A stretch of DNA of 59,466 nucleotides from Marinobacter sp. (GTDB lineage Bacteria; Pseudomonadota; Gammaproteobacteria; Pseudomonadales; Oleiphilaceae): NCBI GenBank assembly GCA_014359475.1, contig JACIZI010000026.1, positions 1 to 59,466 of the forward strand, written 5' to 3'. This document shows positions 17,399 through 28,021 of the stretch, one piece after another (the stretch's first letter is position 1; each line of letters starts with the position of its first letter). The position numbers and the translations under genes were made by a program. The notes below the pieces were generated by a model, which was not told the origin of the DNA, searched no databases, and saw nothing but the letters and a program-made list of their open reading frames with translations.

Positions 17399-18667
17399 AT
17401 GGATCCAGACAACAATCTTCAGGACAGTGACGGATCAGTCTCGCTGGTCGTTGTGTTGCCCCTGGCCGTCACGGGGCTTGTCATTGCGACGGGGTGCTGG
17501 ACGCTGTTTGCAGTGGGTGGCCCGGTGCTGCAACAGAGTCTGTCCTTCAACAATCTGCAGTTCGGCCTTTTGCTGGCTATGCCGATGGCAGTGGCTGCCG
17601 CACTGGCCTTGCCGGCGGGGCTGGCTGCCAGTCAGTTTGGAGCCCGGCGGGTAATGGTTGGTTGTCTGATCGGACTCGCCCTTTGCATGCTGCTGCTCCT
17701 TCTGGTTGAGAGTTTTGCCGGCTATCTGCTGGTGGCTGCAGGGATGGGCCTGTCCGGGGGCTTCTACAGCGCCGGCCTGCAGTTTGTGGCCGGCCACGCG
17801 CCGCGCCGCCACATGGGTATTTCCCTGGGCATTTTCGGGGCCGGGCTGGCTGGTGCCGGTTTCAGTTACTACCTCCTGCCTTTGTTACTTCATGCCTATT
17901 CCTGGCAGCAGGTGCCGCTGGCTTACCTGGTGGTGCTTGTCGTGCTGGCTCTTTTGCTGGTGTTGCTTACAGAGGATGTCCCTGCCGGCCGGGAAAGCTT
18001 TACCTCCCTGTCGCCCGGGCAATTAGTGAGTCACCTTGCCTGTCGGGACACGTTACCTGTTCTGATATGTTTCGGGCTTCTGGCGGGAGGTTTCTTTGCC
18101 CTGGCGCTCTGGTTGCCTGGCCATATCACTTCCCAGTTTGTGCTGACGCTGGAAGGTGGTGGCAAGGTGGCGCTGTGGTTTGTGATACCGGCCGCTTTTG
18201 CCCAGATTGCCGGTGGTGGTCTTACGGACTGCGCCGGCAGCCAGCGGGTGCTTATCGGTTCGCTTTTGCTGGGCTTGCTGGCCTTGTTGGTGCTGTCCTA
18301 CCCCCCGATGACCCTGCTTGTCGAAGGCATCCACGGCCTGATCCGGGTGGACTATCGATTGCCATTGCCGGTGGAGCGCTGGTTGATCCTTCTGCTGGGA
18401 CTCGCCATGGGCTCCGGGATGGGTGCCCTGCAGGCCCGCATGGTGCTTCTTTATCCGGGCGCTCCGGCATTCGCCGCGGGTGCCCTGCTGTTGTCCGCCT
18501 GTGCCTGCGCTTTTTTGTTGCTGGTGTTGTTCGGCGCGGCCATGCAGTGGGTGGGGGTACGCAGTACGGCTTTCATGGTGCTGTTCGGGCTGCTGTTCGT
18601 CAGCTCGCTGGTGGCGCTCAATGTTCCCCGGACTGCAGGTGCTGATAGCGGAGCAACAGACGGGTAA
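17399..18667 (+). CDS. MFS transporter, divergent NarK/nitrate-nitrite type
   Basis: The 422-residue protein has about twelve hydrophobic segments and an MFS-like signature after helix 2 (GLAASQFGARRVM). The segment GIFGAGLAGAGFSYYLLP resembles, but does not match well, the Gly-rich nitrate signature of NarK proteins. Location beside narXL and dnr, and an upstream Anr/NarL-type site, favour nitrate or nitrite as substrate. A long loop (about 315-340, PPMTLLVEGIHGLIRV) interrupts two late helices. The ATG at 17399 is chosen over a TTG at 17342. The MFS call is firm; nitrate specificity is inferred from context. Confidence 0.7.
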   Translation: MDPDNNLQDSDGSVSLVVVLPLAVTGLVIATGCWTLFAVGGPVLQQSLSFNNLQFGLLLAMPMAVAAALALPAGLAASQFGARRVMVGCLIGLALCMLLLLLVESFAGYLLVAAGMGLSGGFYSAGLQFVAGHAPRRHMGISLGIFGAGLAGAGFSYYLLPLLLHAYSWQQVPLAYLVVLVVLALLLVLLTEDVPAGRESFTSLSPGQLVSHLACRDTLPVLICFGLLAGGFFALALWLPGHITSQFVLTLEGGGKVALWFVIPAAFAQIAGGGLTDCAGSQRVLIGSLLLGLLALLVLSYPPMTLLVEGIHGLIRVDYRLPLPVERWLILLLGLAMGSGMGALQARMVLLYPGAPAFAAGALLLSACACAFLLLVLFGAAMQWVGVRSTAFMVLFGLLFVSSLVALNVPRTAGADSGATDG

Positions 18668-18704
18668 TCAATCGATATCAGCTACTCCAAAAAAAGCGGC
18701 GAAC

Positions 18705-18720
18705 TACCCCCAAGGGGGGA
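18705..18720 (+). promoter_or_regulatory. Candidate NarL 7-2-7 site upstream of dnr
   Basis: TACCCCC-AA-GGGGGGA is an inverted repeat in the 7-2-7 layout used by NarL dimers, matching the consensus TACYYMT-NN-AKRRGTA at about 11 of 14 positions. It lies 73 bp before the dnr start codon, in the 126 bp gap after the MFS gene. Confidence 0.4.
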
Positions 18721-18793
18721 GCGATTTCAGCCGTATCTGCTTCTACTATTCAAAGCAGGATATGAAATGCTATGAAAACCCGGGAGAATCCGC

Positions 18794-19552
18794 ATGGCGC
18801 TTGTGCAATCTGCAGACTTACACCACAACCTGTCCCGCCGGCCGGTGCTGGTCTCTGTGCGAGGCAAGCCGGACGGCGACGAGGATATGCAGGCGCTGCG
18901 CAGCCACCCGTTGTTTGCCAGGCTGGAGCACGATGACCTGCATGCACTGCACCAGCAATCCAGAAAGGTCAACCTCAAGCACCATGAGCTGCTCTACCGG
19001 CAGGGCATGGCCGCACACTATTTCTATTTCGTGATCAGCGGAAGAATCCGTCTTTACCGGCTGGACTCTACCGGCGTGGAGCGAACCCTGGACAGCCCCG
19101 GTGCCGGTGACTGTTTTGCCGAGGTAATGATCTACGCTGACCCGCCCAACTATGCGTGCTATGCCGAGGCTCTGAAAAACAGCGAGATTCTGATGATCCC
19201 GGTGCGGGCCTATCAGGAACTGCTGGAACAGCGCCCGGCCTACAATCATGCTGCACTGCAGCACTATGCCATGCGCGCGGTGTCCCGCTTTCATGATCTG
19301 GAAATCATGACGATCCAGAGTGCCCGGGACCGGCTTATCCGCTATCTGGTCGATTTACTTCCGGGGGGCGCTTCCGTTGGTGGTGAGGTAGAACTGCCCC
19401 TGCCTAAATGCCTGGTAGCCTCACGCCTGGCCATGCAGCCGGAGACTTTCTCGCGGATTCTGGCGGACCTCAAGTCATCCGGTCTGGTACGGGTTAACCG
19501 GAGCCGGTTGTTTATTCCGGATCCGCAGCGCCTGGTTGGCATTTGTCAATAA
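18794..19552 (+). CDS. dnr: Dnr-type Crp/Fnr regulator
   Basis: The 252-residue regulator has a cyclic-nucleotide-type sensor domain (about 35-150) and a C-terminal HTH whose recognition helix reads ETFSR, the E-x-x-S-R pattern that binds TTGAT half-sites. It lacks the N-terminal cysteine cluster of FNR/Anr, so it is not an iron-sulfur oxygen sensor; Dnr-type proteins sense nitric oxide through heme. Its position directly before nosR (45 bp) fits control of denitrification. GGGAG lies about 8 bp before the ATG. A NarL-like palindrome lies upstream. NO sensing is inferred from family and context. Confidence 0.85.
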   Translation: MALVQSADLHHNLSRRPVLVSVRGKPDGDEDMQALRSHPLFARLEHDDLHALHQQSRKVNLKHHELLYRQGMAAHYFYFVISGRIRLYRLDSTGVERTLDSPGAGDCFAEVMIYADPPNYACYAEALKNSEILMIPVRAYQELLEQRPAYNHAALQHYAMRAVSRFHDLEIMTIQSARDRLIRYLVDLLPGGASVGGEVELPLPKCLVASRLAMQPETFSRILADLKSSGLVRVNRSRLFIPDPQRLVGICQ

Positions 19553-19597
19553 TTGCTGCTTTCTTTGGTAGTCAGTGGTCAATCCTCGGGGGATTCA

Positions 19598-21745
19598 GTG
19601 AGCAGTAAACCTTGCCTGTTTCTATTCGCGGTGCTTGCCATGGTGATGCCCTGGGTTGCCCAGGGTGCCAGCCTGGCCAGTTACGAACCGGCGGCTGCCC
19701 GGCAGGTTATTGAAAAGGCCTTCCCGGAAGCGGACGAAGTGGTGCCGGTCGAGGGTAACCGCGCCATACAGGAACTTCGCAGCGGTGACGAACTGCTGGG
19801 TTATGCCTATCAGACCCTGGATTTTGTCCAGACTCCGGCTTATTCCGGTAAGCCCATGAACATTGTGGTGGTTCTTGACACCGAAGCGCAAATCGTAAGT
19901 GCCCATGTCATCGAGCACCACGAACCGATCCTCCTGGTTGGCATCCCCGAAAGAAAACTCCATGTGTTTACCGACCAGTACACTGGCCTGAGTGCGGATC
20001 AGAGGGTAACAGTGGGCGGGACATCATCCGGGCGCAAAGTCGCTGTCGACGGTCTGTCCGGCGCAACGGTCACTGTGATGGTGGTGAACGAGGTCATCAT
20101 GAAATCAGCCCACCGGGTTGCCGCTGAACTGGGGCTCGTTGAGAGCCTGAGCGATGCCCGTCCGCCACCGGCGAACATTCAGGCTGGCGACTTCCAGAAA
20201 AAAAGCTGGCAGACGCTGCTCGGAGAGGGATCCGTGCGCAGACTGAAGCTGACCCGTGGCCAGGTGGATGACGCCTTCAAAGGCACGGCTGCAGAAGGCA
20301 TCGACACAACGCCAGAGAAACAGCGTGGCAAGCCCCTGATTGACCTGTACACCGCGTACCTGGATGTCCCCACCATTGGCCGTAACCTGCTGGGTGAAAG
20401 CCAGTTCCAGTGGCTGACCGGCGAGCTGAAGGAAGGTGAACATGCCATCGCGGTTATGGCCAGCGGTGAGTACTCCTTCAAAGGCTCCGGCTATGTCCGT
20501 GGCGGCATTTTCGACCGTATCCAGATTCGCCAGTTTGGTGACACCTTCAACTTCCGGGATCTCGATTACTATCGACTGAGCGATGTCTATGCCGAAGGCA
20601 TGCCGGATTTCACTGAAATGGCGATCTTCATCATTCGCCAGCAGTACAATTTTGATCCCGGCAGCGAATGGACCCTTGAGCTCACGGTCAAGCGCCAGAC
20701 CGGGCCATTGGACAGCGAGTTCCAGGTATTCCCGCTGACTTACCAACTGCCGGATCAGTACTACACGCGCCCGGAACCGGTCATGACCGAAGAGGAAATG
20801 CTGGCGGACCAGCCCATGTGGGTGCAGGTGTGGTACCAGCGTGAATTCCAGATTGTGGTGCTGGGCATCGGTATCGGTGTGCTGTTGTTCATCCTGTTTT
20901 TCCAGGATTGGCTGGTGAAGAAGCCGAAAATGATGCGCTGGATCCGCCACGCGTTCCTGACCTATACCCTGTTTTTCATTGGCTGGTACGCCATGGGGCA
21001 GCTGTCCATCGTCAATGTGCTCACGTTCGTTAACAGCCTGATCAGCGGATTCAGCTGGAACACTTTCCTGATTGACCCGGTGATTTTCATTCTCTGGGCC
21101 GTTGTTGCCGGCATCATCCTCTTGTGGGGGCGGGCGGTGTACTGCGGCTGGCTGTGTCCGTTCGGGGCGTTGCAGGAATTACTCAACGAAATTGCCCGCA
21201 AGTTCAAGGTGCCCCAGTACACCGTACCTTTTGCCGTGCACGAGCGGCTGTGGGCGATTAAATACATCATTCTGCTGGTGCTGTTCGGGGTGTCGCTGGA
21301 CTCTATGGCGACCGCCGAGCGCCTGGCCGAAGTGGAGCCCTTTAAAACGGCCATCACACTCAAATTTGACCGCAGCTGGCCCTTCGTTGCCTACGCCGTC
21401 CTGCTGCTGGTGGTCAATCTTTTCACCCGCAAGGTTTTCTGCCGGTATATGTGTCCGCTGGGGGCTGCATTGGCGTTGCCCACCAAATTACGGGTGTTTG
21501 ACTGGCTCAAGCGGCGCAAGGAATGTGGCAATCCCTGCCGGCTGTGCGATCGCGAGTGTGAGGTTCAGGCGATCCACCCGGACGGCCACATCAACTATAT
21601 GGAATGCCATTACTGCCTGGATTGTCAGATGACCTATTTCGATGACCATAAGTGCCCGCCGTTGATCGTCAAACGACGCGGCAAGCGCAGGGGTCATAAC
21701 GCACCGGGCCATCCGGAAGAAATTCCGGTGGCTCAGGTGACCTGA
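19598..21745 (+). CDS. nosR: NosR, flavoprotein electron donor to nitrous oxide reductase
   Basis: NosR passes electrons toward NosZ and is needed for its activity. The 715-residue protein has a signal/anchor, then a periplasmic FMN-binding domain with D151-GLSGA-T157, the ApbE flavinylation motif. Several membrane segments follow (about 420-620), with CGWLCPFGALQ and CRYMCPLGAAL Cys motifs, and a C-terminal cysteine-rich part (CGNPCRLCDREC, MECHYCLDCQMTYFDDHKC) for iron-sulfur clusters. The start is taken as GTG at 19598, because a GGGGG run lies about 8 bp upstream and the signal peptide begins there; an ATG is lacking. It leads nosRZDFY. Confidence 0.93.
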   Translation: MSSKPCLFLFAVLAMVMPWVAQGASLASYEPAAARQVIEKAFPEADEVVPVEGNRAIQELRSGDELLGYAYQTLDFVQTPAYSGKPMNIVVVLDTEAQIVSAHVIEHHEPILLVGIPERKLHVFTDQYTGLSADQRVTVGGTSSGRKVAVDGLSGATVTVMVVNEVIMKSAHRVAAELGLVESLSDARPPPANIQAGDFQKKSWQTLLGEGSVRRLKLTRGQVDDAFKGTAAEGIDTTPEKQRGKPLIDLYTAYLDVPTIGRNLLGESQFQWLTGELKEGEHAIAVMASGEYSFKGSGYVRGGIFDRIQIRQFGDTFNFRDLDYYRLSDVYAEGMPDFTEMAIFIIRQQYNFDPGSEWTLELTVKRQTGPLDSEFQVFPLTYQLPDQYYTRPEPVMTEEEMLADQPMWVQVWYQREFQIVVLGIGIGVLLFILFFQDWLVKKPKMMRWIRHAFLTYTLFFIGWYAMGQLSIVNVLTFVNSLISGFSWNTFLIDPVIFILWAVVAGIILLWGRAVYCGWLCPFGALQELLNEIARKFKVPQYTVPFAVHERLWAIKYIILLVLFGVSLDSMATAERLAEVEPFKTAITLKFDRSWPFVAYAVLLLVVNLFTRKVFCRYMCPLGAALALPTKLRVFDWLKRRKECGNPCRLCDRECEVQAIHPDGHINYMECHYCLDCQMTYFDDHKCPPLIVKRRGKRRGHNAPGHPEEIPVAQVT

Positions 21746-21809
21746 GCAGTCTTGTACAAAGAAAGCACGAGAAGTAAAGCCGCCATAATCAATAACGGAG
21801 TGGGATGTT

Positions 21810-23705
21810 ATGAAAAAGAACGATGACCTGACCAAAGATACGCCGGAGCTTACGGAAAGCGGCCAGAGCCGCCGCCGGTTTATGGGCGCTGCGGCGCTGG
21901 CCGGTGTGGCCGGAGCCACCGGCCTCGGTACGGCCGTGATGTCCCGGGAGTCCTTCGCGGCCGCCGCAGAGGAAGCCCGCAACAAGTATGTGGTTCACCC
22001 TGGCGAGCTGGACGAGTACTACGGTTTCTGGAGTGGCGGCCACTCAGGTGAGGTGCGCGTACTTGGGGTTCCCTCCATGCGCGAGCTGATGCGCATTCCG
22101 GTGTTCAACGTGGACTCCGCCACTGGTTGGGGGATCACAAACGAAAGTAAAGAGGTGCTCGGGGCCAGCAGCCGTTTCTCCAACGGTGACGCCCACCACC
22201 CGCACATCTCCATGACGGATGGTCGCTACGATGGCAAGTATCTGTTCATCAACGACAAGGCCAATACCCGGGTTGCCCGGATCCGTCTGGATGTCATGAA
22301 ATGTGACAAGATCACCACCATTCCCAATGTTCAGGCAATTCATGGTCTGCGGCTGCAGAAGGTGCCGAAAACCAGGTACGTATTCTGTAACGCCGAGTAT
22401 GTGATCCCGCATCCGAACGATGGCAGCGACACCAGCCTCGAGAACAGCTTCACCATGTTCAATGCGGTGGACGCGGAGACCATGGAGGTGGCCTTCCAGG
22501 TAATTGTCGACGGTAACCTGGACAATACCGATGCCGACTACACCGGCAAATACGCCTGTTCTACCTGTTACAACTCCGAAAAGGCTCTGGATCTGGCCGG
22601 TACCATGCGCAATGATCGCGACTGGGCCGTGGTATTCAATATCGAGCGCATAGAGAAGGCGGTCCGGGACGGCAACTACAAGACCCTGGGTAAATCCAAG
22701 GTGCCGGTTGTTGACGGTCGCCATGGGTCCGAGCTCACCCGCTACATCCCGGTTCCCAAGAACCCTCACGGTCTGAACACCTCACCGGACGGTAAATATT
22801 TCATCGCGGCCGGTAAGCTCTCACCGACAGTCACGATTATTGCAATCGACAAGCTGGACGAACTGTTCGAGGGAAATATCGAACCTCGCGACACGGTGGT
22901 CGGTGAGCCAGAGCTGGGCCTCGGGCCTCTGCATACCACTTATGACGGCCGTGGTAATGCTTACACCACGCTGTTCATCGACAGTCAGGTGTGCAAGTGG
23001 AACATTGCCGATGCCATCAGGCACTACAACGGCGAAGATGTGAATTACATCCGCCAGAAGCTGGATGTGCACTACCAGCCGGGGCATAACCACGCCTCCC
23101 TGACCGAGTCCCGCGACGCTGACGGCAAGTGGCTGGTGGTTCTGTCCAAGTTCTCCAAGGACCGGTTCCTGCCGGTAGGGCCGTTGCACCCGGAAAATGA
23201 TCAGCTGATCGATATTTCCGGCGAGGAAATGAAGCTGGCGCACGATGGCCCGACGTTTGCCGAGCCCCATGACTGTATCCTGGTGCGTCGTGACCAGATC
23301 AAGACGAAGAAGATCTACACCCGTGACGATCCTTACTTTGCCTCTGCGGTTGATCAGGCGAAAAAGGACGGTGTGACTCTGGAAGCCGACAACAAGGTGA
23401 TCCGCGACGGCAACAAGGTCCGTGTGTACATGACCTCGATTGCGCCGCAGTACGGCATGACCGAGTTCAGGGTTAAACAGGGTGATGAGGTGACGGTGTA
23501 CGTGACCAACCTGGACACCATTGAGGATGTGACGCACGGTTTCTGTATGGTGAATCATGGTGTGAGCATGGAGATCAGTCCGCAGCAAACTGCCTCGGTG
23601 ACCTTTATGGCGGATCAGCCGGGAGTTCACTGGTACTACTGCAACTGGTTCTGTCATGCGCTGCATATGGAGATGCGGGGCCGCATGATTGTAGAGAAGG
23701 CCTGA
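21810..23705 (+). CDS. nosZ: Nitrous oxide reductase (clade I, Tat-exported)
   Basis: NosZ reduces N2O to N2 in the periplasm. The 631-residue precursor begins with a Tat signal (SRRRFMG then a hydrophobic stretch), typical of clade I enzymes. The beta-propeller carries CuZ histidine motifs such as DAHHPH and EPHDC. The C-terminal cupredoxin domain carries the CuA site C611-N-W613-F-C615-HALH619-M-E-M622. Length is normal. It lies 64 bp after nosR and is followed by a GC-rich hairpin and a long stem-loop before nosD, so expression of the downstream genes may be damped. Confidence 0.97.
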   Translation: MKKNDDLTKDTPELTESGQSRRRFMGAAALAGVAGATGLGTAVMSRESFAAAAEEARNKYVVHPGELDEYYGFWSGGHSGEVRVLGVPSMRELMRIPVFNVDSATGWGITNESKEVLGASSRFSNGDAHHPHISMTDGRYDGKYLFINDKANTRVARIRLDVMKCDKITTIPNVQAIHGLRLQKVPKTRYVFCNAEYVIPHPNDGSDTSLENSFTMFNAVDAETMEVAFQVIVDGNLDNTDADYTGKYACSTCYNSEKALDLAGTMRNDRDWAVVFNIERIEKAVRDGNYKTLGKSKVPVVDGRHGSELTRYIPVPKNPHGLNTSPDGKYFIAAGKLSPTVTIIAIDKLDELFEGNIEPRDTVVGEPELGLGPLHTTYDGRGNAYTTLFIDSQVCKWNIADAIRHYNGEDVNYIRQKLDVHYQPGHNHASLTESRDADGKWLVVLSKFSKDRFLPVGPLHPENDQLIDISGEEMKLAHDGPTFAEPHDCILVRRDQIKTKKIYTRDDPYFASAVDQAKKDGVTLEADNKVIRDGNKVRVYMTSIAPQYGMTEFRVKQGDEVTVYVTNLDTIEDVTHGFCMVNHGVSMEISPQQTASVTFMADQPGVHWYYCNWFCHALHMEMRGRMIVEKA

Positions 23706-23722
23706 TAGGCTCTTGCTCAATT

Positions 23723-23744
23723 GGGGCTCCGAATTTGGAGCCCC
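23723..23744 (+). terminator. Hairpin directly after nosZ
   Basis: GGGGCTCC pairs perfectly with GGAGCCCC around a GAATTT loop, 17 bp past the nosZ stop, with GGTTTCTCCC after it. A strong stem but only a weak T-run suggests an attenuating or processing hairpin that could leave nosZ mRNA more abundant than nosDFY. Confidence 0.6.
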
Positions 23745-23772
23745 GGTTTCTCCCAGGTTTGGGAGAAGCAAC

Positions 23773-23880
23773 CCGAGAGCAGACTGCTTCCCAAAACACG
23801 CTCCTTGCGGCACATCCCTGTGGCGCTTGGGCTCCGCCATCCCTGGCTCCGCACAGTTTTGGAAAGCAGTCTGCTCTCGG
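23773..23880. repeat. Long stem-loop, arm-variable family, member 1
   Basis: Arms 23773-23797 and 23856-23880 pair over 25 bp with one mismatch, around a 58-nt loop. The loop contains ACATCCCTGT and a GGCTCCGCCATCC segment shared with the members at 57998 and 59351. The arm sequence is private to this copy except for the inner GTTTTGGAAA, which resembles the inner arm of the other members. It lies between nosZ and nosD, which are co-directional. Confidence 0.8.
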
Positions 23881-23933
23881 ATTGCCCAGCCTCCGATGGG
23901 GGCCGAGACAACTCCAACCTCTGAGAGAACTTG

Positions 23934-25202
23934 ATGTCCCAATTTTTGCGTTATGGGGGGGGCCTGACAGTCGCTCTGTTATCGCTGACCGCGAACGCGG
24001 GCCTGCAAGCACAGCTTGATGCACTGGAACCGGGCGCGAGCTTTGAGCTTCCCCCTAAGCAGATTTCGTCTCTGGCAATCCGGGTGCCCGGGGTGTCTGT
24101 GTCTTGCCATGCCGAGACGGTGATTGACCCGGGCGGGCAGGGCAATGCGGTGGATATCGTCGCCGAGAGGGTGACATTTTCCGGCTGTGTCGTTCGCAAC
24201 TGGGGCAGCAATCTGAACGAGCTGGACGCGGGGATTTTTGTGGCGCCGGAGGCTCGAGGCGCTGTGATTGAGAACAACCGTCTGCAGGGGCCGGCATTCG
24301 GGGTCTGGCTGGATGCGACGCCGGATGTGACGGTTCGCAATAACAGGATTCGCGGTGATGTGAGTATGCGTCCGAATGACCGGGGAAACGGGATTCACCT
24401 GTTCAATACCACCGGGGCGCTGATTGAGGGCAATGATATTCGTCAGACCCGGGATGCAATTTATATCGAGACGGCCAATAACAATACCATCCGGGGCAAC
24501 GAGATGTCGGATCTGCGTTATGGTATTCATTACATGTATTCGATGAATAATCTTCTGGAGGGCAACGTCACCCGGAACACGCGGACCGGTTATGCGCTGA
24601 TGCAGAGCAAGCGGCTGAAGGTGATCAATAACCGGTCGGTGAATGATGAGAATTACGGGATTCTGATGAACTTCATTACCCAGTCGGAGCTGCGGGGTAA
24701 TGTGGTTACCGGGGTGTCACAAGGTCGCACTGGTGGTGTGGCGATTGAGGGGGCCGAGGGCAAGGCGGTGTTCATTTATAATTCCCTGTACAACTCCTTC
24801 GAGGGCAATCTGTTTGCCGACAGCAACATTGGCATACACCTGACAGCCGGCTCGGAGGATAACGAGGTGTTCGGAAATGCCTTTGTGAACAATCAGCGCC
24901 AGGTGAAGTACGTGGCCACTCGCACCCAGGAATGGTCGGAGAGTGGCAGGGGCAATTACTGGAGTGACTACCTGGGCTGGGATCGTAACCAGGATGGAAT
25001 CGGGGACGTGCCCTATGAGCCCAACGACAATGTGGACCGGCTGCTGTGGAAGTATCCGGAAGCACGGGTACTGATGTTCAGTCCGGCGGTGGATACCCTG
25101 CGCTGGGTGCAGGATGCCTTTCCGGTGGTCAAGGCGGCCGGGGTAACCGATCCACATCCGCTGATGCGCATTCCCGACGCTCTGCAACCGGAGATCCGAT
25201 GA
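23934..25202 (+). CDS. nosD: NosD, periplasmic copper-site maturation protein
   Basis: The 422-residue protein has a signal peptide (ending about TANAGLQ) and a right-handed parallel beta-helix seen as repeated N-x-I/L-x-G-N units (for example [39 protein letters not shown]). NosD works with the NosFY ABC transporter to assemble the CuZ site of NosZ. The ATG at 23934 is used, with GAGAG upstream. Its stop codon overlaps the nosF start in an ATGA junction. The 228 bp gap from nosZ holds two hairpin structures. Confidence 0.93.
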   Translation: MSQFLRYGGGLTVALLSLTANAGLQAQLDALEPGASFELPPKQISSLAIRVPGVSVSCHAETVIDPGGQGNAVDIVAERVTFSGCVVRNWGSNLNELDAGIFVAPEARGAVIENNRLQGPAFGVWLDATPDVTVRNNRIRGDVSMRPNDRGNGIHLFNTTGALIEGNDIRQTRDAIYIETANNNTIRGNEMSDLRYGIHYMYSMNNLLEGNVTRNTRTGYALMQSKRLKVINNRSVNDENYGILMNFITQSELRGNVVTGVSQGRTGGVAIEGAEGKAVFIYNSLYNSFEGNLFADSNIGIHLTAGSEDNEVFGNAFVNNQRQVKYVATRTQEWSESGRGNYWSDYLGWDRNQDGIGDVPYEPNDNVDRLLWKYPEARVLMFSPAVDTLRWVQDAFPVVKAAGVTDPHPLMRIPDALQPEIR

Positions 25203-26131
25203 ACTGTTTCAGACTGGAGAATGTCAGCCACCGCTATGACAGGGCGATGGTACTGCACGGTGTTGACCTGCGTCTGCAACCCGGGGAGATTCTCGGGTTG
25301 TTTGGCCATAACGGGGCAGGCAAGACCACCTCGATCAAGCTGGTCCTGGGATTGATGAAACCCAGCGAAGGCCGGGTGTCGGTGCTGGATGGAGAGGCGG
25401 GAGATCCGCAGGTCACCCAGCACATCGGATATCTGCCCGAGAACGTGATGTTTTACCCGCAACTGACGGGGCGGGAGATTCTGCGACATTTTGCGCGACT
25501 TAAGGGTGCCTCTCTACAGCAGGTACCCGAGCTGCTCAAGCAGGTGGGTCTCGGTGATGCCATGGATACCCGCACCAAGACCTACTCCAAGGGCATGCGT
25601 CAGCGGCTGGGGCTGGCCCAGGCGTTGCTGGGCCGACCGAAACTGCTGATGCTGGATGAGCCTACCGTGGGGCTGGACCCTGTTGCCACCGCCGATCTGT
25701 ACCACCTGCTTCGTGAACTTCGGGACCGGGGCACTGGTGTTGTGCTGTGTTCCCATGTACTGCCGGGGGTGGAGCCCTATATCGACCGCGCGGCGATTCT
25801 GACCAACGGTGCCGTTAAGGCTCACGGCGATCTCCCATCCCTGCGCCGACAGGCGAATATGCCGGTGACCCTCAGCCTTGAGCCGGCGGGCACCATGAGC
25901 GAATTGGAGAAGGCAATGGAGCAGGCCCGCGCCAGCACCGGCCTGATGATGAAAAGCGAGAACGGACGACTGCAGGTGGATGTGAAGCCCCACGATAAAA
26001 TGCCGCTGATCCGCAGCCTGATGGCTTCCGGCGAGCTGGCGGACATTTCCATTCACCAGCCGAGTCTGGAGGATATCTACGTGCACTTTATCGGTGCCGG
26101 TGGTCTGGCCCACCGGGGAGGCAACCAATGA
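25199..26131 (+). CDS. nosF: NosF, ABC transporter ATPase for nos maturation
   Basis: The 310-residue ATPase has Walker [10 protein letters not shown] (about 36-44), the signature [13 protein letters not shown], Walker [13 protein letters not shown] and the switch histidine in LCSHVL. It pairs with NosY and NosD in copper-site assembly, probably moving a sulfur species. The start overlaps the nosD stop by 4 bp, and its own end overlaps nosY in the same way, so the three are coupled. Confidence 0.94.
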   Translation: MNCFRLENVSHRYDRAMVLHGVDLRLQPGEILGLFGHNGAGKTTSIKLVLGLMKPSEGRVSVLDGEAGDPQVTQHIGYLPENVMFYPQLTGREILRHFARLKGASLQQVPELLKQVGLGDAMDTRTKTYSKGMRQRLGLAQALLGRPKLLMLDEPTVGLDPVATADLYHLLRELRDRGTGVVLCSHVLPGVEPYIDRAAILTNGAVKAHGDLPSLRRQANMPVTLSLEPAGTMSELEKAMEQARASTGLMMKSENGRLQVDVKPHDKMPLIRSLMASGELADISIHQPSLEDIYVHFIGAGGLAHRGGNQ

Positions 26132-26958
26132 ACGCCGTCTGGACCATTGCCCGTAAAGAACTCAGCGACAGCTTGCGTAATCGCTGGCTGGTGGCCATCT
26201 CTCTGGTTTTTGCCACCCTGGCGCTGGGCATTGCCTGGTTCGGTGCTGCTGCATCCGGGCAGGTGGGTTACGCCTCCACCCCGGCTACCATTGCCAGCCT
26301 CGCCAGCCTGGGCATTTTCCTGATCCCGCTGATTGCGTTGCTGCTGGCCTACGATACCATTGTGGGGGAGGACGAAGGTGGCACCCTGCTGTTGCTGATG
26401 ACCTATCCCCTCAGCCGCAGTCAACTGCTGCTCGGCAAGTTCCTCGGCCATGGCCTGACCCTTGCGCTGGCCACACTGATTGGCTTCGGCGTGGCCGGTA
26501 TCGCCATAGTGCTGCTGGTGGAGGATGTGGCTATTGTCAGCCTTGCCGTGGCGCTGGGGCGTTTTATCGGCTCCACCATATTGCTGGGCTGGGGATTCAT
26601 TGCCCTGGCTTATCTGGTGAGCGTCCGGGTCAGCGAGAAACCGGTAGCGGCGGGCCTGGCGCTGGCCATCTGGTTTTTCTTTGTGCTGATTTTCGACCTG
26701 ATGCTGCTCGGTATTCTGGTGGCCAGTGAAGGCAAGCTGAATCCGGAGTTGCTGCCCTGGTTGCTGATGCTCAACCCCACCGACATCTACCGGTTACTGA
26801 ATATCGTGGCATTTGGCGACACCAGCCAGCTCAGTGGTGTGCTGAGCCTGGGCAGCGACCTGCCCGTGGGGCCCGGCGGCCTGTGGCTGGCGCTGGTGAT
26901 GTGGTGTGTTGTGCCGCTGGCCTGTGCTCTTTTGTTGTTCCGTAAGCGCCGGATCTGA
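26128..26958 (+). CDS. nosY: NosY, ABC transporter permease
   Basis: The 276-residue protein has six hydrophobic segments and the N-terminal [16 protein letters not shown] amphipathic stretch typical of NosY and related ABC-2 permeases. It forms the membrane part of the NosFY transporter. It is the last nos gene here; no nosL copper chaperone follows, since the next gene is moaA on the opposite strand. nosL may be encoded elsewhere. Confidence 0.93.
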   Translation: MNAVWTIARKELSDSLRNRWLVAISLVFATLALGIAWFGAAASGQVGYASTPATIASLASLGIFLIPLIALLLAYDTIVGEDEGGTLLLLMTYPLSRSQLLLGKFLGHGLTLALATLIGFGVAGIAIVLLVEDVAIVSLAVALGRFIGSTILLGWGFIALAYLVSVRVSEKPVAAGLALAIWFFFVLIFDLMLLGILVASEGKLNPELLPWLLMLNPTDIYRLLNIVAFGDTSQLSGVLSLGSDLPVGPGGLWLALVMWCVVPLACALLLFRKRRI

Positions 26959-27028
26959 CCCCTTGGAGACCCGATCCCGTGCACTCAGGTGACGGCAGTC
27001 GCGGCAGGTTATGGATCACTGACCGGGA

Positions 27029-28021
27029 TCAGCCGCCGGTCATATTCATGAAGCGCAGGATCTGCACGTCGCCATCGCTGGAGAAGTGGTGGCGTTCGGG
27101 CTTCAGGTCCATGGCGCGGATGATGGTGTCCCGGAGTTTCCGGTCATGGTCCGGGTGAGCGCGCAGAACCCGCATCAGGTCCACAGAGTGCTCGTTGCCC
27201 AGGCACAGCAACAATCTTCCTTCCACCGTCACCCGTACCCGGTTGCAGTCTCCGCAGAAATTGTGGGAGTGGGGTGAGATAAAACCGACCCGTACCGGAC
27301 TGTCGGGCATCCGGTAGTAGCGGGAGGGGCCGCCGGTATCGTCGGTGGTGGGCATCAGATCGTGGTGCTGGCGGATCAGCGTGCGGACTTCATCGGAAGA
27401 GCACAGGGCCAGCCCCCGGTCGTGTTCGGAGATCTCGCCCAGGGGCATTTCCTCAATAAAGCTGATGTCCAGCCGCTTGCGACGGGCGAACTCGATCAGT
27501 TCCGGTACTTCCTGGTCGTTGCGTCCTTTCATCACCACTGTGTTGAGCTTGATCCGGTCAAACCCTGCATCCCGTGCGGCATCAATGCCTTCCAGGACAC
27601 GGCTGAGGGTGCCGGTGCGGGTAATGGTGCGGAATTTATCCGCATCAAGGGAATCCAGGCTGATATTCAGCCGGCCCAGACCCGCCTTGCGCAGAGGCTC
27701 TGCCAGTTCCGGCAGCTTCTGGCCGTTGGTAGTCATGGCAAAGTCCCGCAGGCCCAGGGTGCCGATTTCCTGTACCAGATCGACAATGCCCCGGCGAACC
27801 AGCGGCTCACCGCCGGTCAGGCGGATCTTGTCGGTGCCCAGTTCATTGAAGTTGCGTGCCAGCCGGGCGATTTCCTCAAGGGTGAGAATGCGGGCCCGGG
27901 GCAGGAATGTCATGTCTTCCGCCATGCAGTAGACGCAGCGGAAGTCGCAGCGGTCGGTGACCGACAGGCGCACGTAGTTTATGGTGCGGCCAAAGCGGTC
28001 TGTCAGCGGGCTTTCGGTCAT
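27029..28021 (-). CDS. moaA: GTP 3',8-cyclase, molybdenum cofactor synthesis
   Basis: MoaA is a radical SAM enzyme for the first step of molybdopterin synthesis. The 330-residue protein has the N-terminal cluster C25-x3-C29-x2-C32 ([10 protein letters not shown]), the GGEPLVR motif, the C-terminal cluster in [11 protein letters not shown] with a third Cys in LLLCLG, and the conserved C-terminal Gly-Gly (MTGG). The ATG at 28021 with GGGAG upstream is preferred to longer starts. Molybdenum cofactor is needed by nitrate reductase, consistent with the neighbouring nar and nos genes. Confidence 0.95.
   Translation of the reverse strand: MTESPLTDRFGRTINYVRLSVTDRCDFRCVYCMAEDMTFLPRARILTLEEIARLARNFNELGTDKIRLTGGEPLVRRGIVDLVQEIGTLGLRDFAMTTNGQKLPELAEPLRKAGLGRLNISLDSLDADKFRTITRTGTLSRVLEGIDAARDAGFDRIKLNTVVMKGRNDQEVPELIEFARRKRLDISFIEEMPLGEISEHDRGLALCSSDEVRTLIRQHHDLMPTTDDTGGPSRYYRMPDSPVRVGFISPHSHNFCGDCNRVRVTVEGRLLLCLGNEHSVDLMRVLRAHPDHDRKLRDTIIRAMDLKPERHHFSSDGDVQILRFMNMTGG

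Noticed and set aside
23706-23933. Missing small gene between nosZ and nosD
   Set aside because: Short frames exist in all directions but follow the palindrome arms; no start with a ribosome-binding site or plausible protein was found.
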